Below, in pieces: positions 45,988 through 54,509 of a stretch of DNA of 55,301 bases. The notes under the pieces were generated by a model. The model saw nothing but the letters and a program-made list of their open reading frames with translations, ran no database searches and had not been told where the DNA came from. Within the stretch, counting starts at the first letter, position 1. Every line of letters begins with the position of its first letter. Where the stretch lies: the NCBI GenBank assembly GCA_002708905.1, contig PAPM01000003.1:94447-149747 (forward strand), read 5' to 3'. Made by a program: the position numbers and the translations under genes. The stretch comes from Pseudomonadales bacterium. Its GTDB lineage: Bacteria > Pseudomonadota > Gammaproteobacteria > Pseudomonadales > Ketobacteraceae.

Positions 45988-46003
45988 TGTGATAAGCATC
46001 ACA
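45988..46003. promoter_or_regulatory. Perfect CRP/Vfr-type site
   Basis: TGTGA-TAAGCA-TCACA matches the CRP consensus TGTGA-N6-TCACA exactly and is flanked by AAA on its left. It lies 77 bases upstream of the epimerase start (reverse) and 167 bases upstream of the 49-residue gene (forward). The Pseudomonas-type cAMP receptor Vfr binds similar sequences. Which gene it serves cannot be told from sequence. Confidence 0.65.
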
Positions 46004-46169
46004 CCAATTAGATCCTGGTGTTATTAAGGATATTACAAATTGATCTAAGAAAAGATGACGAACGCATACATGAAGTTTAAGTGCCGACTATACTATTTAT
46101 GATTATGTCTGTTTGCGTTTCGGGACAACGCAATTGAATTAACCAGGACCATTTTCAGGAGTGGCAGTT

Positions 46170-46319
46170 ATGGATCCGAAATCAAAAGAGATCTACAACA
46201 AAATCGAGCATTTCCTCGAGGAACGCAAGGGGCGGGATCGCCGTAAAGACGAGACTCCGGAAGAAACCAAAGCCAACGCCGAAAGGCGCAGTGGTGACGA
46301 CCGACGCGCGACCTCTTGA
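46170..46319 (+). CDS. Small charged protein of 49 residues, unknown function
   Basis: An ATG at 46170 preceded by CAGGAG opens a 50-codon frame ending in TGA. A strong rho-independent terminator follows 21 bases later, so this looks like a complete monocistronic gene. The product is highly charged and probably helical. It begins MDPKSKEIYNKIEHFLEERK, contains clusters GRDRRKDE and RRSGDDRRA, and has no Cys, signal or membrane segment. I do not recognise the family. The RRSGxDRR element recurs in various small bacterial proteins. Confidence 0.7.
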   Translation: MDPKSKEIYNKIEHFLEERKGRDRRKDETPEETKANAERRSGDDRRATS

Positions 46320-46340
46320 AGCGTAGATCTATCATCCTCT

Positions 46341-46375
46341 AAAGGCGAAGGACATCACACTTCGCCTTTTTTGTT
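46341..46375 (+). terminator. Rho-independent terminator after the 49-residue gene
   Basis: AAAGGCGAAG (46341-46350) pairs perfectly with CTTCGCCTTT (46360-46369) across a nine-base loop, with a T-run over 46367-46372. It separates this unit from the OmpA lipoprotein gene. Confidence 0.85.
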
Positions 46376-46470
46376 GCCTGTCGTTAAGTCCCCGTTCAGT
46401 TACAATAGCTTAAGATTCTCGTATCCAAATTCATCTGAATTTATTACCCTCGGCTTGTCAGGAGAGTTTA

Positions 46471-47106
46471 ATGAAAAAAGCATTGGTTTTGGCGTCAGCG
46501 TTGGCTGCTTTCTCAATTTCCGGTTGTACCATTGATCCCTACACCGGAGAGCAAAAGGTAAGTAACACCGCGATAGGAGCTGCCGCCGGTGCCGTGGTGG
46601 GTGCGGCAGTGTCCAGTAAGAAAGACAGAGCCAAGGGGGCAGCGATTGGTGCAGCCCTTGGTGGCGGTGCCGGCTACTATTTCGACTATCAGGAAAAGAT
46701 ACTGCGAGAAAAATTGCAGGGTACCGGCGTCAGCGTGACGCGTCTTGAGAATGGGGGAATTCAGCTGAATATGCCGGGGAATGTCAGTTTCCCTACCAAT
46801 GAATATCAGCTGCTGCCCAGTTTCTATGAAACGCTGGATAGTGTTGCCATCGTTTTGAAAGAGTATAGCAAGACCGCGATCCAGGTGACCGGCCATACTG
46901 ACAGTACCGGTAGCTTCGAACACAATCAGCAGCTGTCTGAGCGCCGTGCGGCCAGCGTCAAGAACTATCTGGTGACTCAGGGTGTGGCTTCAAACCGTCT
47001 GCATTCCAATGGGTATGGTCCCCGTTATCCCATTGCGTCAAACTCCACGGCAGAAGGCCGAGCTGCCAATCGCCGTGTCGAAATACAGATTCTGAATCAG
47101 ATCTGA
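46471..47106 (+). CDS. OmpA-family outer membrane lipoprotein (YiaD/YfiB-like)
   Basis: This 211-residue protein has a lipobox ending SISGC (Cys19). A glycine-zipper segment follows (about 35-68, AIGAAAGAVVGAAV and AIGAALGGGAGYYF), then a C-terminal OmpA peptidoglycan-binding domain (VTGHTDSTGS, LSERRAASVKNYL, EGRAANRRVEI). It should anchor the outer membrane to peptidoglycan. YfiB, the third member of YfiBNR signalling, has a related OmpA-lipoprotein layout, but this gene is 42 kb from the yfiR/yfiN-like pair, so no link can be claimed. It is flanked by terminators on both sides. Confidence 0.9.
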   Translation: MKKALVLASALAAFSISGCTIDPYTGEQKVSNTAIGAAAGAVVGAAVSSKKDRAKGAAIGAALGGGAGYYFDYQEKILREKLQGTGVSVTRLENGGIQLNMPGNVSFPTNEYQLLPSFYETLDSVAIVLKEYSKTAIQVTGHTDSTGSFEHNQQLSERRAASVKNYLVTQGVASNRLHSNGYGPRYPIASNSTAEGRAANRRVEIQILNQI

Positions 47107-47120
47107 GATCAACCTGACTG

Positions 47121-47149
47121 AAAAGGGGAGCCAACCGGCTCCCTTTTTT
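47121..47149 (+). terminator. Rho-independent terminator after the OmpA lipoprotein gene
   Basis: AAAAGGGGAGCC pairs with GGCTCCCTTTTT around an AACC loop, with one bulged G, and runs into six Ts. It lies 15 bases after the stop codon. Confidence 0.85.
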
Positions 47150-47219
47150 ATTTGAAACAAGTTTTCCCCTGACGAGTCTTTAATTTAGTATGAAGGCAAG
47201 TTTGGATAGGAGTTGTACT

Positions 47220-48572
47220 GTGAGTGAGTTTGATTTCGACCTGTTTGTGATTGGCGCAGGCTCGGGCGGCGTACGATGTGCCAGAATTTCGGCCGGCCTG
47301 GGAGCCAGGGTGGCGGTGGCTGAAGAGCGCTATATGGGCGGCACCTGTGTTAACGTAGGCTGTGTTCCCAAGAAGCTTTATGTGTACGGTTCCCACGTAA
47401 ATGAAGAACTGGAGTTGGCGAAATCCTATGGCTGGGAGATCGAGACCAAAGGGTTCAATTGGCATACTCTAAGGGAGAACAAGGTTAACGAGATCTCCCG
47501 TCTGAACGGAATCTACCGCAATCTGCTGAAGAATTCCGGAGTGGAGGTTGTTGATGGCACTGCGGTTATCCTTGGCCCCAACACAGTTGCAGTGGGTGAG
47601 CAAATCTATACTGCCAGGTACATCCTGGTTGCCACGGGTGGTTGGCCATTCAAACCTGAGATTCCAGGAATAGAGCACGCGATCACGTCAAATGAATTCT
47701 TCGATCTCGATCAATTGCCTGCTTCGGTCCTGGTGGTAGGCGGTGGTTATATTGCCATAGAGCTTGCCTGCATCTTCCATAATTTGGGTGTCAACACCGA
47801 GCTCAGTTACCGTCGGGACCTGTTTCTGAGGGGGTTTGACGATGACGTGCGCCGACACTTAAAGGAAGAGCTGCTCAAGAAAGGCATGACCCTAAAGTTT
47901 AATCACAATGTCAAAAGCATTACCAAGTCGGCTGAGGGTGGTTTTGAAGTGGCGGATTCTGACGGCAACCTAAGTCACTATGACCAGATACTGTACGCCA
48001 CTGGCAGAGTACCTAAAATCGATGGTTTGGGATTGGAAAACACTGCGGTTGAACATAATGGTCAAGGTGCCATCACCATTAATGAGCATTATCAAACTTC
48101 AGAACCCTCTATTTTTGCGATTGGAGATGTGACGGATCGTGTGCAATTGACCCCGGTTGCTCTGGCTGAGGGAATGTATGTCGCCCATCGGCTATTTGGC
48201 GAAGGGCGCTTACCGGTGCGCTATGATGCCATTCCCACGGCAGTATTCACTCAACCACCGATCGGTACCGTTGGGCTTTCCGAGCAGGACGCTCGCGCTC
48301 AGGGGCACGAGGTTTTGGTATTTAAGTCAGAGTTTGCCCCGATGAAATACAGTTTTTCTGAGAAAAAAGAACGCACTCTCATGAAACTGGTGGTTGATGC
48401 TAAAACAGACAAGGTGTTGGGGGCTCATATGGTGGGGCCTGATGCCGGTGAGATCATCCAGGGAATCGGTATTGCGGTCGGCATGGGAGCGACAAAAGCG
48501 CAGTTTGATCAGACTATAGGCATCCATCCCACCGCGGCTGAAGAGTTTGTAACCATGAGGACTCCCGTCTAG
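47220..48572 (+). CDS. gor: Glutathione-disulfide reductase
   Basis: The GTG at 47220 is preceded by AGGAG at seven bases and gives 450 residues, the normal length; an ATG at 47190 is less likely. FAD-binding [12 protein letters not shown] is at about 11-22, the redox pair is in [13 protein letters not shown] (about 40-52), NAD(P)-binding VGGGYIAIE near 174, and the C-terminal catalytic HPTAAEEF. It reduces oxidised glutathione with NADPH, which the zwf operon can supply. The stop lies in a set of 15-base repeats and is followed by a shared terminator. Confidence 0.94.
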   Translation: MSEFDFDLFVIGAGSGGVRCARISAGLGARVAVAEERYMGGTCVNVGCVPKKLYVYGSHVNEELELAKSYGWEIETKGFNWHTLRENKVNEISRLNGIYRNLLKNSGVEVVDGTAVILGPNTVAVGEQIYTARYILVATGGWPFKPEIPGIEHAITSNEFFDLDQLPASVLVVGGGYIAIELACIFHNLGVNTELSYRRDLFLRGFDDDVRRHLKEELLKKGMTLKFNHNVKSITKSAEGGFEVADSDGNLSHYDQILYATGRVPKIDGLGLENTAVEHNGQGAITINEHYQTSEPSIFAIGDVTDRVQLTPVALAEGMYVAHRLFGEGRLPVRYDAIPTAVFTQPPIGTVGLSEQDARAQGHEVLVFKSEFAPMKYSFSEKKERTLMKLVVDAKTDKVLGAHMVGPDAGEIIQGIGIAVGMGATKAQFDQTIGIHPTAAEEFVTMRTPV

Positions 48573-48613
48573 TCAGGACGTGCCTAGTAAGGGCCTGTCT
48601 AGTAAGGGCCTGT
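48569..48613. repeat. Three tandem 15-bp repeats spanning the gor stop codon
   Basis: Two identical units CTAGTAAGGGCCTGT lie at 48584-48598 and 48599-48613. A diverged copy (11 of 15 bases) at 48569-48583 includes the gor TAG. The stop falls in the first unit, so changes in copy number would not alter the protein. They may be a slippage product or an mRNA 3'-end element. Confidence 0.7.
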
Positions 48614-48640
48614 CTGGATAGAATTTTGATGTAAAAAAAA

Positions 48641-48669
48641 CCGACACCATTAATGGGGTCGGCTTTTTT
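48641..48669. terminator. Bidirectional terminator between gor and the PEP-CTERM gene
   Basis: CCGACACC and GGGGTCGG form an eight-base stem with one A-G mismatch and an ATTAAT loop. A run of eight As precedes it and six Ts follow, so it can end transcripts from both directions. Confidence 0.8.
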
Positions 48670-48679
48670 CATGTTGCAA

Positions 48680-49306
48680 TTAAGACTTTAGCTTGCGCTC
48701 GCGGAAGATTGCCATCATGCCAAACAGCAGCGCCAGAGCCAGACCAGTGCCGCCTGCGTTGATTTCAGGCACTTTGGTTGCCTCGCCCCGGGTGTAGATG
48801 GACAGGTTGGAGAAATCGTCAACCTGGAAGCTGCCGGCTGTGCGGAAGTCTCCAGAGCTGGAGAGTAGGGGGTCAAAGTTATAAGCCACCCAGCCACCAC
48901 CATTACTGGAGTTGTTATTGGCTTGTTTTACCACAAAAACAGCATCTTCAAAGGTCAGTTGAGATTCAGGGAATGACCAGTTGAAGATCACGTTACCCCA
49001 TTCATCAAATGAGGAAGTCACCAGCAGGTCAATCAGTGAGCCACTTTCCAGGCCTTCGCCGTCTTCGTATTTGCCGCCAAAGGTCCAGCCGCTACCCCAG
49101 CCAAGGGCATCGATTTCAGAAGTGCTGGCTTTGTTGTCCCCTTCAGGGCCATTACTGCAAGCGGTGGCACTGGTGCCTCCGGCAGTGAAGTCGTTGACAT
49201 TACAATCTGGCAGAGCTGCGTTAGCTTCCATCCCAACAAGCCAAAGAGCGAGCACCGCAAACCCAACGAATTTGCTGCCACCCTTGCCAAAGATACTCTT
49301 CTTCAT
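48680..49306 (-). CDS. PEP-CTERM (VPEI variant) sorted surface protein
   Basis: The ATG at 49306 follows GGGAG by ten bases and starts a signal peptide (MKKSIFGKGGSKFVGFAVLA to MEANAA); the open frame upstream is not needed. The 208-residue product ends with VPEINAGGTGLALALLFGMM and then a basic tail (RERKLKS). This is the tripartite exosortase signal in its gammaproteobacterial VPEI form. The middle is Ser/Gly/Asn-rich with two cysteines. An exosortase, not present in the window, would cleave near VPEI and pass the protein to the surface or matrix. A sigma-54 promoter 42 bases upstream ties it to PrsR. Confidence 0.88.
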   Translation of the reverse strand: MKKSIFGKGGSKFVGFAVLALWLVGMEANAALPDCNVNDFTAGGTSATACSNGPEGDNKASTSEIDALGWGSGWTFGGKYEDGEGLESGSLIDLLVTSSFDEWGNVIFNWSFPESQLTFEDAVFVVKQANNNSSNGGGWVAYNFDPLLSSSGDFRTAGSFQVDDFSNLSIYTRGEATKVPEINAGGTGLALALLFGMMAIFRERKLKS

Positions 49307-49347
49307 GTTTTTGTAACTCCCTGCTGATTTATTGCATACCAGTATCG

Positions 49348-49363
49348 AGCAAAATTTACACCA
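49348..49363 (-). promoter_or_regulatory. Sigma-54 (-24/-12) promoter of the PEP-CTERM gene
   Basis: On the reverse strand the sequence reads TGGTGTAAATTTTGCT, matching the sigma-54 consensus TGGYRYR-N4-TTGCW at every defined position, with GG and GC ten bases apart. Predicted start is near 49337, leaving about 30 bases of leader. Upstream, three TGTAA-type elements (near 49365-49375, 49404-49410 and 49424-49431) could be the enhancer site for PrsR. Confidence 0.75.
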
Positions 49364-49510
49364 CCTTTTACATGTCTGAGATTTCAAAGGCTTGCGGATA
49401 GTTCATGTAAGGAACCACTAACCGGTGTAAAAATAGCCGACATGGTGACTATTTGGTCATGAAGGCTGTTCCGGTAGAACTTATCCGACGCTTCATCAAA
49501 AGTGCTTGGG

Positions 49511-50941
49511 TCAAGACTGTTTGACTGCTGAGAATGGGTAGGTGCCCATGATTCCGGCCTTGCACTTTCCGGTCATGACGTTGCCTTCAATGACGCCGTT
49601 GAATTTGACCTTGAGCTTGAATGGTTTGGTTACCTGGTTGACCCATTGAAACTGGTTGCCTTGGAGTTTGGCGTCAAGAATCGGCGACTCCGTACCCTGT
49701 CCCCGTTGAATACCAAAAATTTGGCCGCCTTCCTGCTGTACGAGCAGTTCAGTTTCCTGGTTGCCTGTTGGTGCCTTAATGGTTACCTGCCAGGTACCGT
49801 CTATTGAAGTGGGTTGCGTGTGATCACCCCCGGCGGGCGGCAGTTCAGGTTCCTCGGATTTCAACTTCGGGGGCACTGCCTGGACCGGTTTGGGCACGAT
49901 TACGGAGGTAACGGGTTGCAGGTCTGCGTAGGTCACAATACCTGGTCTCGCTGCGACGACAGCAGGGATCGCGTTGATCACCGGATTGGCGGGGAACATG
50001 AATCCGATGGTCATGAGCTCTTCCTCCGGTAGTGTTAAATCCGGCAGAACTTCAACGCGCATGTTGATGTTGGGAGTACCTTCAACGTCAATCTGATAGG
50101 CCATGGCGATATCCCAGGGTGGCGAGAGCTCATCACCCACACTCCACTGAACAGTGGCATCTATAACCGGTAGCCCTTCGGCAATGCCCAGCCACTTTGC
50201 CATGATACCGGCGACGGTGCCTTTTTTTACATCCCTGCCGGGAACATCGAGATCTTCTGTCGCATGTGCAAATGTCACTTCACAGCGTACATCATCCAGT
50301 GGGAGCTGGAACATGGCCGCGATGGATTCAACCGCATCGCCAAACGCCTGTGTCGCTTTCTCAATGGCCTTTGCGTGACCTGGGTCACCAGCGGGTCGCC
50401 CCCACCCCAGCTCGTTTTGATTGGCATCTCCGGCCCACAGACCGATGTTAAAGGATTCCAGAATTCGAACTTGATTGACTTCTTTGCACAGGCCCGATGC
50501 CGTCGCAGTCAGGTTGTCCACCCAACCCGGATTGATGCCGCTGCCGAAGAGGCTTGCCCGTCCTTCTTGTGCGGCGGCTTCCAACCGGCGTCGATCAGCT
50601 TCCCCATAGGCGTAGCCGGTCATAAAGCTGGCCGTGGTAGCTATGTTAATTCCCGCCCGTAACAATCTTTCCATGTGTTGGATGTCAGGGTGCAGCGGCA
50701 TATAGGCAATGCAGTCTGGTTTAAGCGCAATGATATCTTCAATATTACTGGTCGCATAAATGCCAAGTTTTTTGCCTGCGCCGATCAGGTCTCCAATGTC
50801 CTGTCCGGATTTCTCTTTGCTGTAAGCGTACGCGCCAACCAGTTCAAGGTTGCTCCGTTCAAGAATGGTTTTAGCGGCTTCACTGGCTACTTTCCCAGTG
50901 GTCCATTGGACAACACGAAATTTTTGGTGGTTGACAGTCAT
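49511..50941 (-). CDS. DapB-like NAD(P)H-dependent dehydrogenase with extra C-terminal domain
   Basis: This 476-residue protein begins with a Rossmann region (FRVVQWTTGKVASEAAKTIL) and continues as in the amine-dehydrogenase/2,4-diaminopentanoate-dehydrogenase-like family, with the GSGINPGWVDNL stretch near 130. Usual members are about 340-360 residues. Here a Pro-rich linker (about 365-385) leads to an extra domain of about 95 residues (SIDGTWQVTIKAPTGNQETE onward) with the alternating strands of a small beta-barrel. The substrate is unknown. It is on the same strand as the SDR gene, 216 bases downstream of it; that gap shows no gene. Confidence 0.75.
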   Translation of the reverse strand: MTVNHQKFRVVQWTTGKVASEAAKTILERSNLELVGAYAYSKEKSGQDIGDLIGAGKKLGIYATSNIEDIIALKPDCIAYMPLHPDIQHMERLLRAGINIATTASFMTGYAYGEADRRRLEAAAQEGRASLFGSGINPGWVDNLTATASGLCKEVNQVRILESFNIGLWAGDANQNELGWGRPAGDPGHAKAIEKATQAFGDAVESIAAMFQLPLDDVRCEVTFAHATEDLDVPGRDVKKGTVAGIMAKWLGIAEGLPVIDATVQWSVGDELSPPWDIAMAYQIDVEGTPNINMRVEVLPDLTLPEEELMTIGFMFPANPVINAIPAVVAARPGIVTYADLQPVTSVIVPKPVQAVPPKLKSEEPELPPAGGDHTQPTSIDGTWQVTIKAPTGNQETELLVQQEGGQIFGIQRGQGTESPILDAKLQGNQFQWVNQVTKPFKLKVKFNGVIEGNVMTGKCKAGIMGTYPFSAVKQS

Positions 50942-51157
50942 CTTCTTCTCCTTATAGACAGGCCAGACCGGGTGCTAGTTGTGAGAAAGAGTATGGCATA
51001 AATGCAATTCTTAATGGACAATATTGTTGTTCATTATGTTGAAGCTGCAAGTGGCTCCTGGGTGAAACCATTTAATGATGTGAATAGATAAGATGAGACT
51101 AGGTAAAGTGGTTAGTTTCGGTGTTCCTGAAATGGCTCAGATGGTACGCGGACTGTA

Positions 51158-51961
51158 TTACTGAGCAAAACTGTAACCACCGTTTACCGGATAGGTTTGT
51201 CCGGTAATCCATGATGCCGCGTCGGAGCATAAAAAAAGTGCCATCGCTGCTACATCCTCCGGCTGACCAAACCGACGAATGACGTAACGGCCCACATGGC
51301 TTTTTGCCTGCTCACTTGCTAAAAATTGCGTTTTTTGAGGCTCCGGTAAAGCCGGCTCCAGTGTTGATAGCGATATGCAATTACAGGTTATACCAAAACG
51401 GCCTGTTTCTTTTGCCAATGAACGCATGAACCCATTGGCACCTGCTTTGGCGGCCGAATAGGATGCCAGTCGAGGCTCTCCGATACGTCCGGCATCCGAA
51501 ACGACAGTGACTATTCGTCCGCACTGAAGTTTTACCATGCCCGGAAGCGCTCGATGGCAGCAATTCATTACTCCATATAAATTGGTTTGAAAATAACGCC
51601 CCCAGTCCTCAGGCGATGTTTCCCAAAACGGGGGAGAGCTTTGCATTAAATTTACCGGGCCTGCGTTGCCAGCGTTGTTGACCAACAGCGTAATCGTTCC
51701 CAAAGCGGACTCTGCTTTGGTCATCGCAGCGTCCACCGACTGTAGATCACTAACATCGGCTGCCGCTGCGCAGGCTGGAACGCCCATGGAGCGGATTTCA
51801 TCGGCGACGGTTTCCGCCCGCTCAGAATAGTAGTCATTGACAGCGACGCCTCCGGCATTGTGTTTTGCCAGTGCCAAAGCAATCGCTCTTCCTGCCCCCT
51901 GACCGGCGCCGGTGACGAACGCAATCTGTCCCTTCAAATCGAGCAAGTCCCCATCGATCAT
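51158..51961 (-). CDS. Short-chain dehydrogenase/reductase
   Basis: This 267-residue classical SDR has the cofactor motif TGAGQGAGRAIALAL (about 16-30), NNAGNAG (about 92-98), a catalytic Ser in VTVVSDAGRIG and YSAAKAG (YxxxK near 170). The C-terminus has the usual SWITGQTYPVNGGYSFAQ form. The substrate is undetermined; the family includes 3-oxoacyl-ACP reductases and steroid or alcohol dehydrogenases. It follows the outer-membrane gene at 52007 by 45 bases on the same strand. Confidence 0.88.
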   Translation of the reverse strand: MIDGDLLDLKGQIAFVTGAGQGAGRAIALALAKHNAGGVAVNDYYSERAETVADEIRSMGVPACAAAADVSDLQSVDAAMTKAESALGTITLLVNNAGNAGPVNLMQSSPPFWETSPEDWGRYFQTNLYGVMNCCHRALPGMVKLQCGRIVTVVSDAGRIGEPRLASYSAAKAGANGFMRSLAKETGRFGITCNCISLSTLEPALPEPQKTQFLASEQAKSHVGRYVIRRFGQPEDVAAMALFLCSDAASWITGQTYPVNGGYSFAQ

Positions 51962-52006
51962 TTGCTGCGTTCTCCCAATCGTTAACAGGAATATACCCGG
52001 TTGTGA

Positions 52007-52873
52007 TCAAAATTCGGTGCTGAGATAGAGATTCAACCCGGTTAATCGATTATCAAATCTGAATTTATATTCTTTGTTTTCTTCGGTGATTCTTAAATTG
52101 GTGCTACCGAGGCCCATTCCCAGATTAAAGTGTTCCATTATCTTATATTCAATACCCAGATTGATGTCGGAGAAAGATCCCTCCCAATCGTCATACTGCA
52201 TTGCAAATAGGTCGGCTCGCATAAACCAGCTCAGTTTTGGTGTCACCCGGTACTCAAGACCGATTCCCACGTTAGGCAGAGGAACAGAGCTTTCCAGGTC
52301 TGCCGGATCCTCCGAGCTGGAGTTGCCAATTTGGCTCACGGCGTTGATTACTGCACGAAAATCTGACATGTGTATACCCAGGCTGCTGGTCAGCTCAACC
52401 TTGTCATTACGATAAAATGACCACAGATAGTTAAACTTGAGAATATCGTAGTTGAGCTCCGCGTCTACCTGGGTGCCTGCGGAGAGCTCAATTGGATTGC
52501 CGTCCGGATCCACCCAGCTGATATCATCCTGGATCGCATTGCTGCCCCGATTTGAAATTTTGTACCAGGTGAGGTTGATAGCGTGGACTTTAGTGAAACG
52601 GTATCTGGCATCAACGCGGAAGACATCCTGCTCTAATGAGGTACGAAATGTGTCTTCGGGATTCAGTGCAATGCCAAGGCCGGCCGAGCGTTCGCTGACT
52701 GAAATTGTGCTCTCTGCAGCAAAGATTTGATAGTAGCCCAGATTTATCTTGGTGCGATAACCAATATCCTCCGCTACAGCAGGGGACGAGATAAAAAACA
52801 GTAATGCCATGAGTCCAGTTGGACCGATAACGTGATGTAACCAGCTGTTGCATCTCATGCGAAGCTCACTCAT
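52007..52873 (-). CDS. Outer membrane beta-barrel protein, unknown function
   Basis: From the ATG at 52873 the product is 288 residues; ATGs at 52885 and 52858 are alternatives. A signal peptide ends near SSPAVA, and the rest is a barrel of alternating strands (KINLGYYQIFAAEST, INLTWYKIS, YDILKFNYLWSF) ending LYLSTEF with a terminal Phe. Two acidic loops lie near 125 and 195. I do not recognise a family beyond general outer-membrane barrels. Confidence 0.65.
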   Translation of the reverse strand: MSELRMRCNSWLHHVIGPTGLMALLFFISSPAVAEDIGYRTKINLGYYQIFAAESTISVSERSAGLGIALNPEDTFRTSLEQDVFRVDARYRFTKVHAINLTWYKISNRGSNAIQDDISWVDPDGNPIELSAGTQVDAELNYDILKFNYLWSFYRNDKVELTSSLGIHMSDFRAVINAVSQIGNSSSEDPADLESSVPLPNVGIGLEYRVTPKLSWFMRADLFAMQYDDWEGSFSDINLGIEYKIMEHFNLGMGLGSTNLRITEENKEYKFRFDNRLTGLNLYLSTEF

Positions 52874-52945
52874 TCCGGGGGTCAAATATAGTCGTGGAGA
52901 TACTATCCGACTTGGACCTTATCATAAAAGTATGTTTTCCTTTGT

Positions 52946-52959
52946 ATGATTTGGATCAA
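52946..52959. promoter_or_regulatory. FNR/Anr-like box in the divergent region before the envelope cassette
   Basis: ATGAT-TTGG-ATCAA matches the FNR/Anr consensus TTGAT-N4-ATCAA at nine of ten positions. It lies in the 272 bases between the divergent genes starting at 52873 and 53146, about 73 bases from the first start. The rest of the region holds a short GGCTGGGTGA tandem near 53094-53116 and no gene. Confidence 0.4.
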
Positions 52960-53145
52960 ATGATGCCAACGATGCGTGCTTGATTGGCTGCTGTAGGAAT
53001 AGGATACTTCGGATGTTCATTCTGGCCAACTTCAATGGGGCTGGATATTGGCGGTCAAATATCATTCACTGCCTGTTTGGGTTGCTGTGGAAGCTGGGTG
53101 AGGCTGGGTGAGGCTGAATAAGGAACGAGGAGAAAGGCTCTGAGA

Positions 53146-53973
53146 ATGTCGCATACTAAAATCGTGTTGGCGGGAATTTTCCTTCTGGGATCTTTTTCAA
53201 GCGTGTTTGCTGAAGTGGAATCGGAGGCAACCCAGTATCAGGCCCGCGATACGACCAAGGAGTTTAGTGAAATCGATTGGAATACAGATTGGGAGTATAG
53301 CCCCTATCGCATTTCGTTATTTGATCCGAAACATGGTGAAGATAAAGAACGGCTGTGGTCCCAAACCAAACTCATGTTTGGGTTGGGCCTGGGTGTGGCA
53401 GGTTTTATCGCAATGTTGCCACAAGAAATTTCCAACTGGGACCGCAGTGATGACCGCCTGTTGCTTAAGTGGCGTGATAATGTCAAAGAAGGCCCCGTTT
53501 GGGATAGGGATGTTTGGTATATCAATTATATCGGCCATCCCTATTTTGGTAGTGTTTACTATCAAGTGGCGCGAAAGTCCGGCTATCGGCAATGGGATTC
53601 CTTTATGTACTCCTTTCTGATGTCCACCTTTTATTGGGAATACGGGCTGGAGGCTTTTGCAGGAGTACCCTCTATACAGGATATTGTGGTGACCCCGGTA
53701 GGCGGGTGGCTATGGGGAGAATGGTCCTACCAAAAGGAAAAGGAGATCCGTCGTCGGGGAGGCACAGTGTGGGGATCACGTGGGTGGGGTGATGTTGCAT
53801 TATTCCTGCTGGACCCGGTTGATTCCATCGGTGTAGGGATAAACAAGATGATGGGGCGTGAAGTGGTAAAGGCAGGTAGCGCCTGGATATCAGCTACCCC
53901 GGTTCCCGCCGCCGAAGTGTTCAATTTATCCGATGACTATTATTGGAGTTTCAACATTGCGTATCAATTCTAG
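53146..53973 (+). CDS. DUF3943 domain protein, envelope-located
   Basis: This 275-residue protein has a signal peptide (about 1-22, ending SSVFA) and the DUF3943 core with NYIGHPYFGSVYYQVARKSGY near 128-148 and a following W/G-rich region (GGWLWGEWSYQKEKEIRRRG). A hydrophobic stretch (about 77-92) is present. The C-terminus, NLSDDYYWSFNIAYQF, ends in Phe like an outer-membrane protein. The family function is unknown. The next gene starts inside its last codons. Confidence 0.8.
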   Translation: MSHTKIVLAGIFLLGSFSSVFAEVESEATQYQARDTTKEFSEIDWNTDWEYSPYRISLFDPKHGEDKERLWSQTKLMFGLGLGVAGFIAMLPQEISNWDRSDDRLLLKWRDNVKEGPVWDRDVWYINYIGHPYFGSVYYQVARKSGYRQWDSFMYSFLMSTFYWEYGLEAFAGVPSIQDIVVTPVGGWLWGEWSYQKEKEIRRRGGTVWGSRGWGDVALFLLDPVDSIGVGINKMMGREVVKAGSAWISATPVPAAEVFNLSDDYYWSFNIAYQF

Positions 53974-54502
53974 AATCTTGCTTGGCGTTTTAACGCTTTC
54001 GATGCTGGCGTGGGCGAATTCAGGTTATAGCCAGGACCCGGTGGATCGGGGGATTGTAATGTTGGGTGCCAGCTATGGCTACTATGACTTTAACCGGCAG
54101 CGTCATCTCGATAATCGTGACTTCGGTGGTGTGAGCCTGGGGCTTCATTTCACCAAAGAGTATTCGTTGGCACTTTTCTATTCCCGAACCTATGTGGAGC
54201 AAAATAGTGCAGCAAAACGCCGGTTTGAAAATTACTTTGTTGAAGGCACACGCTATTTCAACACGGATGCTTCACTGCGACCTTATGTTGTGGTCGGTCT
54301 GGGTGAGACGTTGCAGGGTGAAGGAAAGTGGTCGGACAGCACCACCACCCAACTTGGTTTCGGTTTAAATTGGGTGCTTTCGCCGAAATGGTCACTCCGC
54401 GGCGATTGGCGTTACCTGTATGTCCTGGATGAGAGTGCTGCAGACGAAATGTTTATGACTTCCATAGTGTATCGATTTGGTGACGGTGAAGGATCTCTAT
54501 AG
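53957..54502 (+). CDS. Small OmpA-like outer membrane beta-barrel
   Basis: The start is taken as TTG at 53957, eight bases after GGAG; the ATG at 53933 gives a poorer signal peptide. The 181-residue product has a signal peptide ending GYSQD. The strands follow an OmpA/opacity-protein pattern (GIVMLGASYGYYDF, VSLGLHFTKEYSLALFYSRTY, TTTQLGFGLNWVL, WSLRGDWRYLYVL). It overlaps the DUF3943 gene by 17 bases, indicating coupled translation. Its role is unknown. Confidence 0.75.
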   Translation: MRINSRILLGVLTLSMLAWANSGYSQDPVDRGIVMLGASYGYYDFNRQRHLDNRDFGGVSLGLHFTKEYSLALFYSRTYVEQNSAAKRRFENYFVEGTRYFNTDASLRPYVVVGLGETLQGEGKWSDSTTTQLGFGLNWVLSPKWSLRGDWRYLYVLDESAADEMFMTSIVYRFGDGEGSL

Positions 54503-54509
54503 ATTTGTC

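Noticed and set aside
46471-47106. The OmpA lipoprotein as the YfiB partner of the YfiR/YfiN-like pair
   Set aside because: It has a glycine-zipper and YiaD-like layout and lies about 42 kb from the pair; no sequence evidence supports the partnership.
52886-53145. Sigma-54 promoter before the DUF3943 gene
   Set aside because: TGG-rich stretches exist but none has GG and GC ten bases apart in the right context.
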